A stretch of 5,886 nt of DNA, from assembly GCA_945947925.1 (NCBI GenBank), contig CAMEZU010000121.1:1-5886 (forward strand), written 5' to 3'. The notes beneath the pieces are model-generated. The model saw only the letters and a list, made by a program, of their open reading frames with translations. It had not been told where the DNA came from and did not search any database. Numbering within the stretch: the stretch's first letter is position 1; the number at the start of each line of letters is the position of its first letter. A program made the position numbers and the translations under genes. Positions 1 to 5,875 of the stretch are shown here, piece after piece. This stretch comes from an uncultured Verrucomicrobiota bacterium. GTDB lineage: Bacteria; Verrucomicrobiota; Kiritimatiellia; RFP12; UBA1067.

Positions 1-1
1 T

Positions 2-163
2 TCTCATGTCCGTTCAGGATGGTTTCGCAATCAGCGTGCGGTAACATGCGCGCTCTTTGAGCGTTATCCGTTCCATCGGCTCCGTCCCGACTTCGCGGGA
101 CGCGTCGTCGCGTGGGGACAGGGGGCCGACCGCGACTTCGTGCTGATCGCCGAGACCGAGTAG
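2..163 (+). CDS. C-terminal fragment of an unidentified protein (5' end outside window)
   Basis: Frame 2 is open from the first bases of the window to a TAG at 161-163 and gives 53 residues ending in VVAWGQGADRDFVLIAETE. The other two forward frames close early (TGA at 58-60, TAA at about 42-44). From about base 60 the codons favour G or C in the third position, like the two complete genes downstream. The peptide is a plausible protein end, with a mix of aromatic and charged residues and a hydrophobic strand (DFVLIAE) just before the terminus. I do not recognise the family. The fragment points the same way as the next gene but is separated from it by 200 bases that contain a large inverted repeat and a candidate promoter, so co-transcription is not obvious. 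It could be a chance open frame, given its short length. Confidence 0.5.
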   Translation, partial: SHVRSGWFRNQRAVTCALFERYPFHRLRPDFAGRVVAWGQGADRDFVLIAETE

Positions 164-217
164 GACTCTGACGCGAGACGTGAGACACGTCAAGACCAGA
201 CCTCCTGGTGAACTCGC

Positions 218-263
218 ACATAATTCTCAATGGCACGCTTGCCTGTACCATTGAGAATTATGT
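218..263. repeat. Perfect 16-bp inverted repeat with 14-base loop upstream of the 364-2127 gene
   Basis: The left arm ACATAATTCTCAATGG (218-233) is the exact reverse complement of the right arm CCATTGAGAATTATGT (248-263), with a 14-base spacer between. The arms are AT-rich in a GC-rich region. As RNA it would form one long stem-loop. It lies about 100 bases upstream of the start codon at 364 and 55 bases after the stop of the preceding fragment. It could be a two-site operator for a dimeric regulator, a terminator-like hairpin for the upstream gene (a run of five T starts about seven bases after the right arm), or a remnant of a small palindromic element. The sequence alone does not decide between these. 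Confidence 0.85.
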
Positions 264-286
264 AATAAGTTTTTACTGGTGCGAAC

Positions 287-316
287 TTGACGGAAATTGC
301 GAGGTTTTGTTACTCT
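287..316 (+). promoter_or_regulatory. Candidate promoter for the secreted toroid-like protein gene
   Basis: TTGACG (287-292) is a near-consensus -35 hexamer, and TACTCT (311-316) follows after an 18-base spacer as a weak -10 hexamer. This would place the transcript start near 323 and leave about 40 bases of leader. An alternative pairing is TTGCGA (297-302) with TATGTG (320-325) at 17 bases. The region is markedly AT-rich compared with its surroundings, which supports a promoter somewhere here, but the exact elements are uncertain. Confidence 0.35.
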
Positions 317-363
317 ATCTATGTGTAGTAGATGTTCAGTTTTTTACAGCAAAGAGATTGAGG

Positions 364-429
364 ATGACGAAAAAGATTTTGGTTGGCGTGGTCTCGGTGA
401 TGCTGGCGCTTGTCGCTTCGGCGGCGGGG
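364..429 (+). other. Signal peptide of the toroid-like protein
   Basis: Residues 1-22 show the Sec pattern: a short positive N-region (MTKK), a hydrophobic core of about 14 residues and small residues (ASAA) before the acidic start of the mature chain (GESD). Cleavage after ASA or ASAA is likely. No cysteine follows the core, so a lipoprotein is not indicated. Confidence 0.8.
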
Positions 430-2127
430 GAGTCGGACCGTTATCTTGCGGCGATCGATGCGGCGGTCTCGGCGTATTCGCGCGAGCATCTTGACGCCTA
501 TCTGGACGGGGTCGAGAAGCAGGGGGTGCAGGAACACGGCTTCCCTCGGCTGGCGGCGAACCTGGGTATCCTGGTCTCTCGGGGGCGGCGGACGGAGATG
601 CGGGAGACGTTGCGGCGGATGATGGACGTGAGCTGTCGCTGTGCCGCAGCCGGCGTGATGCCGCCCAAGTCGGGCGGCAACGAGTTCAGCGTCAAGGAGC
701 TCGTCGTGGCCCTTGTCAGCCTCGAACGGGCCGGTACGTTTCCGAAGACGGTGACGGACGCCTGGCGCGAGATGCTGTCAAAGGTCGTCGCGGAGACGTG
801 CTACACGCAGGGACGTTGTCCGCTCGGCAGCAACCGTGCGTGCAACTGGGCGGTTTTCGCGGCGGCAAGCGAGCAGGCGCGTCTCGCGCACGGGATGGGC
901 GGCGACCCGGCGTTCGTAGAGCGGTACGTCAGAGATCAGCTCCGGTGGTTCGACGCCAACGGCATGTACCGCGATCCGGACCAGCCGGCCGTCTATGACT
1001 TCGTGACGCGACTCCAGTTCATGAACATTCTCGACTGGGGGTATGACGGTCCGTCACGGCCGGCTCTCGAGGCCGTGCTCGACCAGTCGGCTGAACCGAC
1101 GCTCGCGATGCTGTCGGCCTGCGGCGAGATTCCGTACGGAGGACGCTCCAACCAGTTCCTGCACAACAACACGTTCTATGCCGCCGTCTGCGAGTGGTAC
1201 GCCGCACGGTTCGTCCGTCGTGGCGAAACCCGAAAGGCCGTCCGCTTTCGCCAGGCGGCCCGTCGGGCGCTCGCAGCGCTTGGGCCGTGGCTGGACGAGT
1301 CGCCGGTCTGTCACGTGAAGAACCGGTATCCGCGCACGTCAGGGAAGGCCGTGTATTCGACCGAAAGTGACATGGGTTGCGAACGCTATGCCTATTTTGA
1401 CAAGTATATGGTGACGATGGGGTCCTGGGCGATCAGTGCGCTCGGCTTTCTCGAGTCGGCAGACGCGATCCCGGTTCCGGAGGAAGTTCCGGCCGTGCCG
1501 TCAGTCTTCGAGACGTCGCCGGACTTTCATCTGGTCTTCCTGTCCGCCGGTGACTATTCCGCCCAGCTTGACTATTCGGCCGACGCGCATTACGACTGCG
1601 ACGGACTCGGACGCCTCCACCGGCGCGGCGCCCCTGCGGCGATCTGCCTTTCCGTGCCGTGCGCCGCACGACCGAACTACCGCATCGAGCGGCCGAATGA
1701 CGCCGAGATGGCGCTGGCGCCGGCCGTGGCGGGTGCGCTGCGGCTTGTTCCCGCAGGAACAAGCCTCTCGGACGGCGTGGCGGTGTCCCGCTGGCGTGTC
1801 GCCGCGCGACCCGATCTCCAGTGGACGTGCACCTTGTCCGCAGAAGGACTGGACACGGTCCTGACGGGTGACGGACCGGTGGCGCTGACGCTTCCGGCCC
1901 TGGCCTTCGACGGACGGGACGACGTGGCGATTACCGCGACGCGCAACGTACTGACGATCGCGTACCGGGGATGGACCTGTTCGTACGAGACGGACGGCGA
2001 AATCGTCGACACGCACCGCAGCGCCTGCAATCGCAACGGCGTCTACCGTCGCTTCGAAGCCCGAGGCGACACGCACGTCCGCGTGAAGGTGTCCATCCGA
2101 AAAAGCGGTCCGGGCGCCGGCGTCTGA
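364..2127 (+). CDS. Secreted toroid-like protein, probably carbohydrate-active (lyase or glycosidase-like), family unassigned
   Basis: This encodes 587 residues. The ATG at 364 is chosen because a clear signal peptide follows at once: MTKK, then a hydrophobic stretch (ILVGVVSVMLALVA) and an SAA-like cleavage region near residue 22. The frame stays open upstream to a GTG at 208, but that extension would cross the inverted repeat and bury the signal peptide. The purine-rich AAAGAGA (351-357) is a weak ribosome binding site. Residues about 25-375 look alpha-helical with repeated aromatic and charged helices, as in (alpha/alpha) toroid enzymes. Motifs that look conserved or active-site-like are NW (161-162), YDFVTRLQF (211-219), GGRSNQFLHNN (259-269) and ESDMGCERYAYFDKY (334-348). 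Residues about 385-580 look beta-rich, ending in a NRNGVYRRF segment reminiscent of the C-terminal sheet of heparinase II/III-type lyases. Several cysteines fit an exported protein. The neighbouring rhamnosidase suggests a role in degrading a rhamnose- or uronate-containing glycan. Enzyme class is inference; no family is claimed. Confidence 0.85.
   Translation: MTKKILVGVVSVMLALVASAAGESDRYLAAIDAAVSAYSREHLDAYLDGVEKQGVQEHGFPRLAANLGILVSRGRRTEMRETLRRMMDVSCRCAAAGVMPPKSGGNEFSVKELVVALVSLERAGTFPKTVTDAWREMLSKVVAETCYTQGRCPLGSNRACNWAVFAAASEQARLAHGMGGDPAFVERYVRDQLRWFDANGMYRDPDQPAVYDFVTRLQFMNILDWGYDGPSRPALEAVLDQSAEPTLAMLSACGEIPYGGRSNQFLHNNTFYAAVCEWYAARFVRRGETRKAVRFRQAARRALAALGPWLDESPVCHVKNRYPRTSGKAVYSTESDMGCERYAYFDKYMVTMGSWAISALGFLESADAIPVPEEVPAVPSVFETSPDFHLVFLSAGDYSAQLDYSADAHYDCDGLGRLHRRGAPAAICLSVPCAARPNYRIERPNDAEMALAPAVAGALRLVPAGTSLSDGVAVSRWRVAARPDLQWTCTLSAEGLDTVLTGDGPVALTLPALAFDGRDDVAITATRNVLTIAYRGWTCSYETDGEIVDTHRSACNRNGVYRRFEARGDTHVRVKVSIRKSGPGAGV
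1742..1765. repeat. Perfect 10-bp intragenic palindrome (hairpin) in the beta domain of the toroid-like gene
   Basis: GGCTTGTTCC (1742-1751) and GGAACAAGCC (1756-1765) are exact reverse complements around a 4-base loop, CGCA. It is read in frame and encodes LVPAGTS in the C-terminal beta-rich part. A 10-bp perfect stem with a tetraloop is unusual within a gene and would make a stable hairpin in the mRNA. It may be a copy of a short palindromic element tolerated in a surface loop. Confidence 0.75.
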
Positions 2128-2244
2128 GGAGCGTGCAGTTCTGCGTCGTCCGCGTCGTTCCCATGCGGTTCGAAGACTTCTCGATGAACGTCCGTCCCGA
2201 CTGACTTCAATTCAGCGTTGCATCTCGCAAGAGTTCGGGAAATT

Positions 2245-2253
2245 TGGTATGAT
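2245..2253 (+). promoter_or_regulatory. Extended -10 promoter of the GH106 gene
   Basis: TATGAT (2248-2253) matches the -10 consensus in five of six bases and is preceded by TGG (2245-2247), an extended -10 TGn element. No good -35 lies at 16-18 bases; TTGCAT at 2218-2223 is 24 bases away and too far. Extended -10 promoters can work without a -35. Initiation would fall near 2260, inside the A9 run. The gene therefore probably has its own promoter, although read-through from the upstream gene is also possible, as no convincing terminator is visible in 2128-2244. Confidence 0.55.
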
Positions 2254-2263
2254 GAAAAAAAAA

Positions 2264-2270
2264 GGGGGGA
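2264..2270 (+). promoter_or_regulatory. G-rich ribosome binding site for the GH106 gene
   Basis: GGGGGGA lies four bases before the ATG at 2275 and follows a run of nine A (2255-2263). It is not a textbook AGGAGG but can pair with the 16S tail, partly through G-U pairs. Its position supports the start at 2275 rather than the TTG at 2218 in the same frame. Confidence 0.6.
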
Positions 2271-2274
2271 TCTT

Positions 2275-4875
2275 ATGATTCGGTTGCTGGCTCTTCTTGC
2301 GGGTATGTTTTTGGGGGTGACGTCCGTCGGCGGAACGCTGGAACGGCAGTTCAGGCGTCCGCCTCAGGAAGCTCGCCCGTGGTGCTACTGGTGGTGGCAG
2401 AACGGCAATGCCGACAAGGCGTCGATTACCGCAGACCTTGAGGCGATGAAGGCGCTCGGGTTCGGCGGCCTCCTCATGTCCGACGCGCGCGGCTACTGGG
2501 ACGATGAGAACCACGTCCGCACGCCGAAGCCGAAGATGGAGGTGATGAGCCCCGAATGGCGCGCGCTCGTCCAGCACGCGATCCGCGAATGCAACCGGCT
2601 TGGACTCGCCTATACGATGAACGTCGCGACCTGCGGCGGCGCGCTGAAGGGTCCGTGGAAGGTCGGAGCCGATGCGCCCAAGCGGCTCCTCTGCCGCGTC
2701 TATCCGGGCGTGCCCGAGTCTTTCGAGACGCCGGACTTCCCGCACTGGCGGGACGTCGCGACCTTCACCCTCGAGGCCGATCCCGTCCGCGTTGCTCCGC
2801 TCGTCGCCCGCGGCTGGTACGAGGCCGGCGACGGCACGCGCACCCAGGAGGCCGAGACGACGAACGATCACCGCGAGCAAATCAAGATCCCCGTCGTCAA
2901 CGTCAGATCGATCTCCACACCTCCACCTTTGCCTCCACCTGCGCCTACCACCTTCACGGTCCGCTTCGGCTCGACGGTGGTTCCGGGGCACGACTGCGAC
3001 GTCGACGTGCTCGATCCTGCGGCGATTACGCGCCACTTCAACCGCTTCCCGGGGGCGATCATGGACGAGGCGGGGCCCGATCTCGTCGGGCGTGACAAGA
3101 CGATCACGCACGTCTATTCGGTGAGCTGGGAAGGCCTTGTGCCGATGTGGTCTCCGAATTTTGCCGCCGACTTCCGCACGTTCGCCGGCTACGACATCGC
3201 ACCTTACCTGCCCGTTCTGGCGGGCTTCGTCCCAGAGGGGGTCGATCCCGATGCCTTCATGACGGACTACCGCCGCGCCCGCAACGACATGTTCCGCGAG
3301 AACTTCTACGGCACGCTGGCGAAGCTTGCGCACGCGCGCGGCATCGACGTCTATTCTGAAAACGGCGGCCCCTGGCGCCGCGATCCCGAGATTTTCAAGG
3401 AGGCGGACCAGCTGGCTTTCTTCGCCGTCAACGACCGTCCCCAGGGCGAGTTCTGGGTGAACGAGCGAGGAGGAACCGACCGCATCTTCAACGAGAAGGA
3501 TCCGACCGAGTTCTTCAACACGCGCGGCCCCGTCTCGGCGGGACACGTCTACGGCAAGAAGATCATCCCGATGGAAAGCTTCACCCATATGACGCGCCAC
3601 TGGTCTCTCTCGCCCTCGCGCCTCAGAATCGCTGCGGACCGCGCCTTCGCCGACGGCGCGAATCACATCGTATGGCATACCTTCTCCCTTTCTCCCGCTG
3701 CGTTCGGCGTCCCCGGCTACGAGTACTTTGCCGGTACGCACATCAACGGCAACGTCACCTGGCACGGCGAGGCGAAGGCTTTTCTGGATTACCTCGCGCG
3801 CTGCGAGGCCGTGCTGCAGTATGGCGATCCCGTGGTCGACATCGCAGTCAAGGCAGGTTCGACGCCGTATGCCCACTGGGGACGCTGGCGCGACCGGACG
3901 CCGGACGGCGAGACGATTCCCGCCGGCTACAACTACGACCTCGTCAACGATGCGGAGTGGGGGAAGTCCGTCGTCTCGAACGGATGGCGCGTGATGGCGT
4001 CCGGCATGCGCTATCCCGCCGCGCGCCCTGCGCTGCCCGACTGTGAGGGACCGTTTGCCTTCGCCCACCGCCGCGGCAAGGATGGCGACGTCTACTTCCT
4101 CGAGGGACGCGCGAAGGCGGACGTCACGTTCCGTGTCAGCGCCGAAGGCCGGTCTGCCCATCTCTTCGACGCCGTCACCGGCACAATCACGCCGCTTCCG
4201 TTTGTGGCCACGGACGACGGTCGCACGCGCCTCGCACTCGACCTCACCGAAACCGGTTCGGCCATCGTCTTCTTCAAGAAGTGTGCCGGCTCGGCTCGAG
4301 CCGTCGATCCAGCGTGTGACGACTCGGCTCGAGCCGTCCCGCAGACCCTCGCCGGCGTCTGGTCCGTCAGTTTCGCCTACCACCGCCTGCCGCACAGGCG
4401 TCACCTGCCGACTCCCCGCGTCATGACGGAACTGTCGGACTGGACAGCCTCCGCCGATCCTGATCTCAAGTACTTTTCGGGAACGGCGACCTACAAGACG
4501 GTGTTCTCCGTGGCCGATCCGAAGGGCTTCGCACGGCTTTCGCTCGGCGAACTGCCGAGCGGCGTCGCGCACGTGTTCGTCAACGGGACGGACTGCGGCA
4601 CGGTCTGGTGCGCGCCGTGGACGGTGGAGATTCCGAAGGGGACGCTCAGACGCGGCAACAACGGACTCGCAATCCATTACACGAACAATTGGGTCAACCG
4701 CCTGATCGGCGACTGCCTGCTCGAGCCGGAGGACCGCGTGACGACGAGCGGACTCCAGTACCTGAAGGGCGGACGCGTGAAATCGGACGGCAAAAAGCTC
4801 AATCCCTACTCGGGCTATTGCTCCGAGGATCCCCTCCAGCCCTCCGGTCTCCTCGGCCCCGTCCGGCTCCTGTAG
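2275..4875 (+). CDS. Secreted glycoside hydrolase family 106 protein, probable alpha-L-rhamnosidase
   Basis: This encodes 866 residues, likely releasing alpha-linked L-rhamnose from plant or algal polysaccharide outside the cytoplasm. The start at 2275 gives a signal peptide (MIRLLALLAGMFLGVTSVGG). Residues 34-60 carry the typical GH106 opening (RPWCYWWWQNGNADK, then ITADLEAMKALGFGGLL). GH106-like features follow: DVLDPAAITRHF near 243-254, SWEG at 284-287, then WSPNFAADFRTFAGYD and PYLPVLAGF from 292. Next come YSENGGP with E362, MESFTHMTRHW with E434, and the ADRAFADGANHIVWHTF core. E286, E362 and E434 are candidate catalytic or binding acids. The C-terminal beta-sandwich shows YFSGTATYKTVF from 733 and TNNWVNRLIGD at 803-813, the usual family ending. 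At 866 residues it is on the short side for the family. A proline-rich segment (PPPLPPPAP, 216-224) lies where many members have more sequence. A duplicated SARAV peptide sits in the linker before the beta-sandwich. Family assignment is strong; exact substrate is inference. Confidence 0.93.
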   Translation: MIRLLALLAGMFLGVTSVGGTLERQFRRPPQEARPWCYWWWQNGNADKASITADLEAMKALGFGGLLMSDARGYWDDENHVRTPKPKMEVMSPEWRALVQHAIRECNRLGLAYTMNVATCGGALKGPWKVGADAPKRLLCRVYPGVPESFETPDFPHWRDVATFTLEADPVRVAPLVARGWYEAGDGTRTQEAETTNDHREQIKIPVVNVRSISTPPPLPPPAPTTFTVRFGSTVVPGHDCDVDVLDPAAITRHFNRFPGAIMDEAGPDLVGRDKTITHVYSVSWEGLVPMWSPNFAADFRTFAGYDIAPYLPVLAGFVPEGVDPDAFMTDYRRARNDMFRENFYGTLAKLAHARGIDVYSENGGPWRRDPEIFKEADQLAFFAVNDRPQGEFWVNERGGTDRIFNEKDPTEFFNTRGPVSAGHVYGKKIIPMESFTHMTRHWSLSPSRLRIAADRAFADGANHIVWHTFSLSPAAFGVPGYEYFAGTHINGNVTWHGEAKAFLDYLARCEAVLQYGDPVVDIAVKAGSTPYAHWGRWRDRTPDGETIPAGYNYDLVNDAEWGKSVVSNGWRVMASGMRYPAARPALPDCEGPFAFAHRRGKDGDVYFLEGRAKADVTFRVSAEGRSAHLFDAVTGTITPLPFVATDDGRTRLALDLTETGSAIVFFKKCAGSARAVDPACDDSARAVPQTLAGVWSVSFAYHRLPHRRHLPTPRVMTELSDWTASADPDLKYFSGTATYKTVFSVADPKGFARLSLGELPSGVAHVFVNGTDCGTVWCAPWTVEIPKGTLRRGNNGLAIHYTNNWVNRLIGDCLLEPEDRVTTSGLQYLKGGRVKSDGKKLNPYSGYCSEDPLQPSGLLGPVRLL
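2926..2949 (+). other. Proline-rich insert in the GH106 protein
   Basis: Residues about 216-224 read PPPLPPPAP, encoded by repeated CCT/CCA codons with a purine-poor, low-complexity DNA pattern unlike the rest of the gene. It joins the N-terminal part of the catalytic region to the DVLDPAAI segment. It looks like a linker or a scar left by an in-frame deletion or expansion. Confidence 0.6.
4290..4338. repeat. Two direct copies of a 16-bp palindrome-containing repeat, in frame in the GH106 gene
   Basis: CTCGGCTCGAGCCGTC occurs at 4290-4305 and again at 4323-4338, exactly 33 bases (11 codons) apart. Each copy contains the perfect 12-bp palindrome CGGCTCGAGCCG. Both are read in the same frame and give SARAV (residues 673-677 and 684-688), in the linker between the catalytic part and the C-terminal beta-sandwich. 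The position in a linker and the in-frame spacing suggest insertion and duplication of a small palindromic element without disrupting the enzyme. Confidence 0.85.
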
Positions 4876-4883
4876 GGCAGGTG

Positions 4884-4959
4884 CCGTAGGGACGGCGTCC
4901 CTGCAGATGAGGACGGTTGCGGTTTGGCTCTGGGGCGGCGAGGACGCCGCCCCTACGGG
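4884..4959. repeat. Inverted pair of palindromic repeats (REP/BIME-like) between convergent genes
   Basis: Copy A on the + strand (from 4884) reads CCGTAGGGACGGCGTCC. Copy B on the - strand (from 4959 leftward) starts CCCGTAGGGGCGGCGTCC, so the two are near-identical units in opposite orientation. Copy A contains the hairpin AGGGAC-GGC-GTCCCT (4888-4902). Copy B contains a 9-bp hairpin (4932-4940/4945-4953, loop AGGA). The outer arms CCGTAGGG and CCCTACGG can also pair with each other. Copy B supplies the TAG stop of the regulator gene (4955-4953), and a related TGTAGGG at 4871-4877 contains the TAG stop of the GH106 gene. The arrangement resembles bacterial interspersed mosaic elements; the family is not identified. 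Confidence 0.75.
4932..4953. terminator. Possible bidirectional terminator hairpin between convergent genes
   Basis: GGGGCGGCG and CGCCGCCCC form a perfect 9-bp, all-G/C stem around an AGGA loop. It is placed between two convergent genes, where a shared terminator is expected. There is no T-tract on either side, so a classical intrinsic terminator is not shown. It may only block polymerase or protect 3' ends, as REP-type hairpins do. Confidence 0.35.
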
Positions 4960-5825
4960 TGGTGGGCCTTGCGATAGGCGGATGGACTGGACCGGGTGTG
5001 CTTCTGGAAGAAGTGCGTGAAATACCAGGTCGAGTTGAAGCCCAGCTTTTCGGCAATGTCGGCAATCGGCATGTCGCTCGAGGCCAGCAGGTTCTTCGCT
5101 CGCGCGAGGCGTCGGCTCAACTGGTAGTGAAGCGGGGATTCACCCGTCTTCCTGGCGAACTGATAGCGGAAAGACCGGTAGCTGAGGCCGAGCGCGCGGG
5201 CGAGCGACTCGAAGTCAATCGTCTCCGCCGAATGGTCGTTGATGTACGCTTGGGCCTGGGGAATCGGATCTGCGGACATCCGCCTTGGATCGCCTTCGTC
5301 GGCGGACTCGAGAATCGCGGCGATAAGCATCGGAACGTGCGTTGCGGTGGAGAAGGGTTTGTTCCCGACCGTGTTCAGCAAGGTGTCGAGACTGTTTCGG
5401 AAGCACGCCTCGACGGTCGATGAGACGCGGCGGACGAAGATGTCGTCGCCTTTCCGAAAGCCGGCCTGTCCGACCAGCCGCTCCGCAAGGTCGCCGTCGA
5501 AGCCAATCCAGACCGTTGACCAGCCCGTCGCGGGGTCGGGACGGTACCGGTGCCAGCAGCCCGGCGGCAGGACGACCAACGTGCCGGCGTCGATCTGCAC
5601 GTGGCGCACCTTCGACTCGCATTCGCCTGCGCCGTCCGTCACGAGAAAGATCTGCCACTCCTGCAACCGTCGCCCGACATCCCAGGTGAAGTAGTATTCG
5701 TCCGGATGGACCGCGGACGGAAAGGGGGCGCCGGGTGGCGTCGTGTGCTGTCCGACACACGTCACGTAAAGGCCCCACCCCACCTGGTCGGGCGTCACCG
5801 GATAATAGCGGAAGGTTGTCGCCAT
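4953..5825 (-). CDS. AraC-family transcriptional regulator
   Basis: This encodes 290 residues from the ATG at 5825, a usual length for the family. The N-terminal half is a cupin-like AraC sensor domain: GRRLQEWQIFLVTDGAGECE (51-70), then IDAGTLVVLPPGCWHRYRPD (78-97) and WSTVWIGFDG. The C-terminal 90 residues form the double helix-turn-helix: IDFESLARALGLSYRSFRYQF from 203 is the first, and IADIAEKLGFNSTWYFTHFFQ from about 252 is the second, ending in the family signature SPSAYRK. The frame also allows an ATG at 5873, but that lies upstream of a strong extended -10 promoter (5835-5840), so 5825 is preferred. The protein probably binds a sugar and activates transcription; RhaS and RhaR of rhamnose metabolism belong to the same family, but no orthology is claimed. 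It is convergent with the GH106 gene, 77 bases away, and is a reasonable candidate to control the two exported proteins. Confidence 0.93.
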   Translation of the reverse strand: MATTFRYYPVTPDQVGWGLYVTCVGQHTTPPGAPFPSAVHPDEYYFTWDVGRRLQEWQIFLVTDGAGECESKVRHVQIDAGTLVVLPPGCWHRYRPDPATGWSTVWIGFDGDLAERLVGQAGFRKGDDIFVRRVSSTVEACFRNSLDTLLNTVGNKPFSTATHVPMLIAAILESADEGDPRRMSADPIPQAQAYINDHSAETIDFESLARALGLSYRSFRYQFARKTGESPLHYQLSRRLARAKNLLASSDMPIADIAEKLGFNSTWYFTHFFQKHTRSSPSAYRKAHHP

Positions 5826-5834
5826 AGCAGTGGA

Positions 5835-5864
5835 ATTATAACACGCGCTTGTCAAAAAGTGCAA
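5835..5864 (-). promoter_or_regulatory. Extended -10 promoter of the AraC-family regulator
   Basis: Read on the - strand, TTGCAC (5864-5859) is followed after 18 bases by a perfect TATAAT (5840-5835), directly preceded by TGT, an extended -10 element. Initiation is expected around 5828, only about three bases before the ATG at 5825. No Shine-Dalgarno sequence is present, so the mRNA would be leaderless or nearly so. Confidence 0.7.
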
Positions 5865-5875
5865 GTCTGTCAAAA
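5850..5875. repeat. Direct repeat in the regulator promoter, possible operator
   Basis: TGTCAAAA occurs at 5850-5857 and 5868-5875, 18 bases start to start, flanking and overlapping the -35 region of the regulator promoter. AraC-family proteins bind direct repeats roughly two helical turns apart, so this could be an autoregulatory site. The units are short and AT-rich, so chance is possible. Confidence 0.35.

Noticed and set aside
83..102. 7-bp hairpin CGTCCCG/CGGGACG in the left-edge fragment
   Set aside because: Short, in GC-rich probable coding DNA and too common by chance to call an element.
218..263. Inverted repeat as the ends of an insertion sequence
   Set aside because: Only 14 bases separate the arms, there is no transposase in the window and no target-site duplication was found flanking it.
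208..363. N-terminal extension of the toroid-like protein from a GTG at 208
   Set aside because: It would translate through the inverted repeat and place a signal peptide 52 residues inside the protein; the AT-rich DNA looks like promoter, not coding sequence.
2191..2202. 12-base match TCCGTCCCGACT shared with 81-92
   Set aside because: About one such 12-base match is expected by chance in a window this size, and more in GC-rich DNA.
2201..2215. Imperfect palindrome CTGACTTCAATTCAG upstream of the GH106 promoter
   Set aside because: Position is suggestive of an operator, but the arms are mismatched and no second copy is present.
2218..2274. TTG start for the GH106 protein 19 codons upstream
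   Set aside because: It lies upstream of the extended -10 element and would bury the signal peptide; the G-rich binding site points to 2275.
2212..4677. An 821-residue open frame on the - strand opposite the GH106 gene
   Set aside because: It is rich in Arg, Val, Asp and Glu with no recognisable motifs, and lies wholly opposite a well-supported family protein. It is a by-product of GC-biased codons.
5826..5873. 16-residue N-terminal extension of the AraC regulator from ATG 5873
   Set aside because: It overlaps the -35 and -10 elements and has no clear ribosome binding site.
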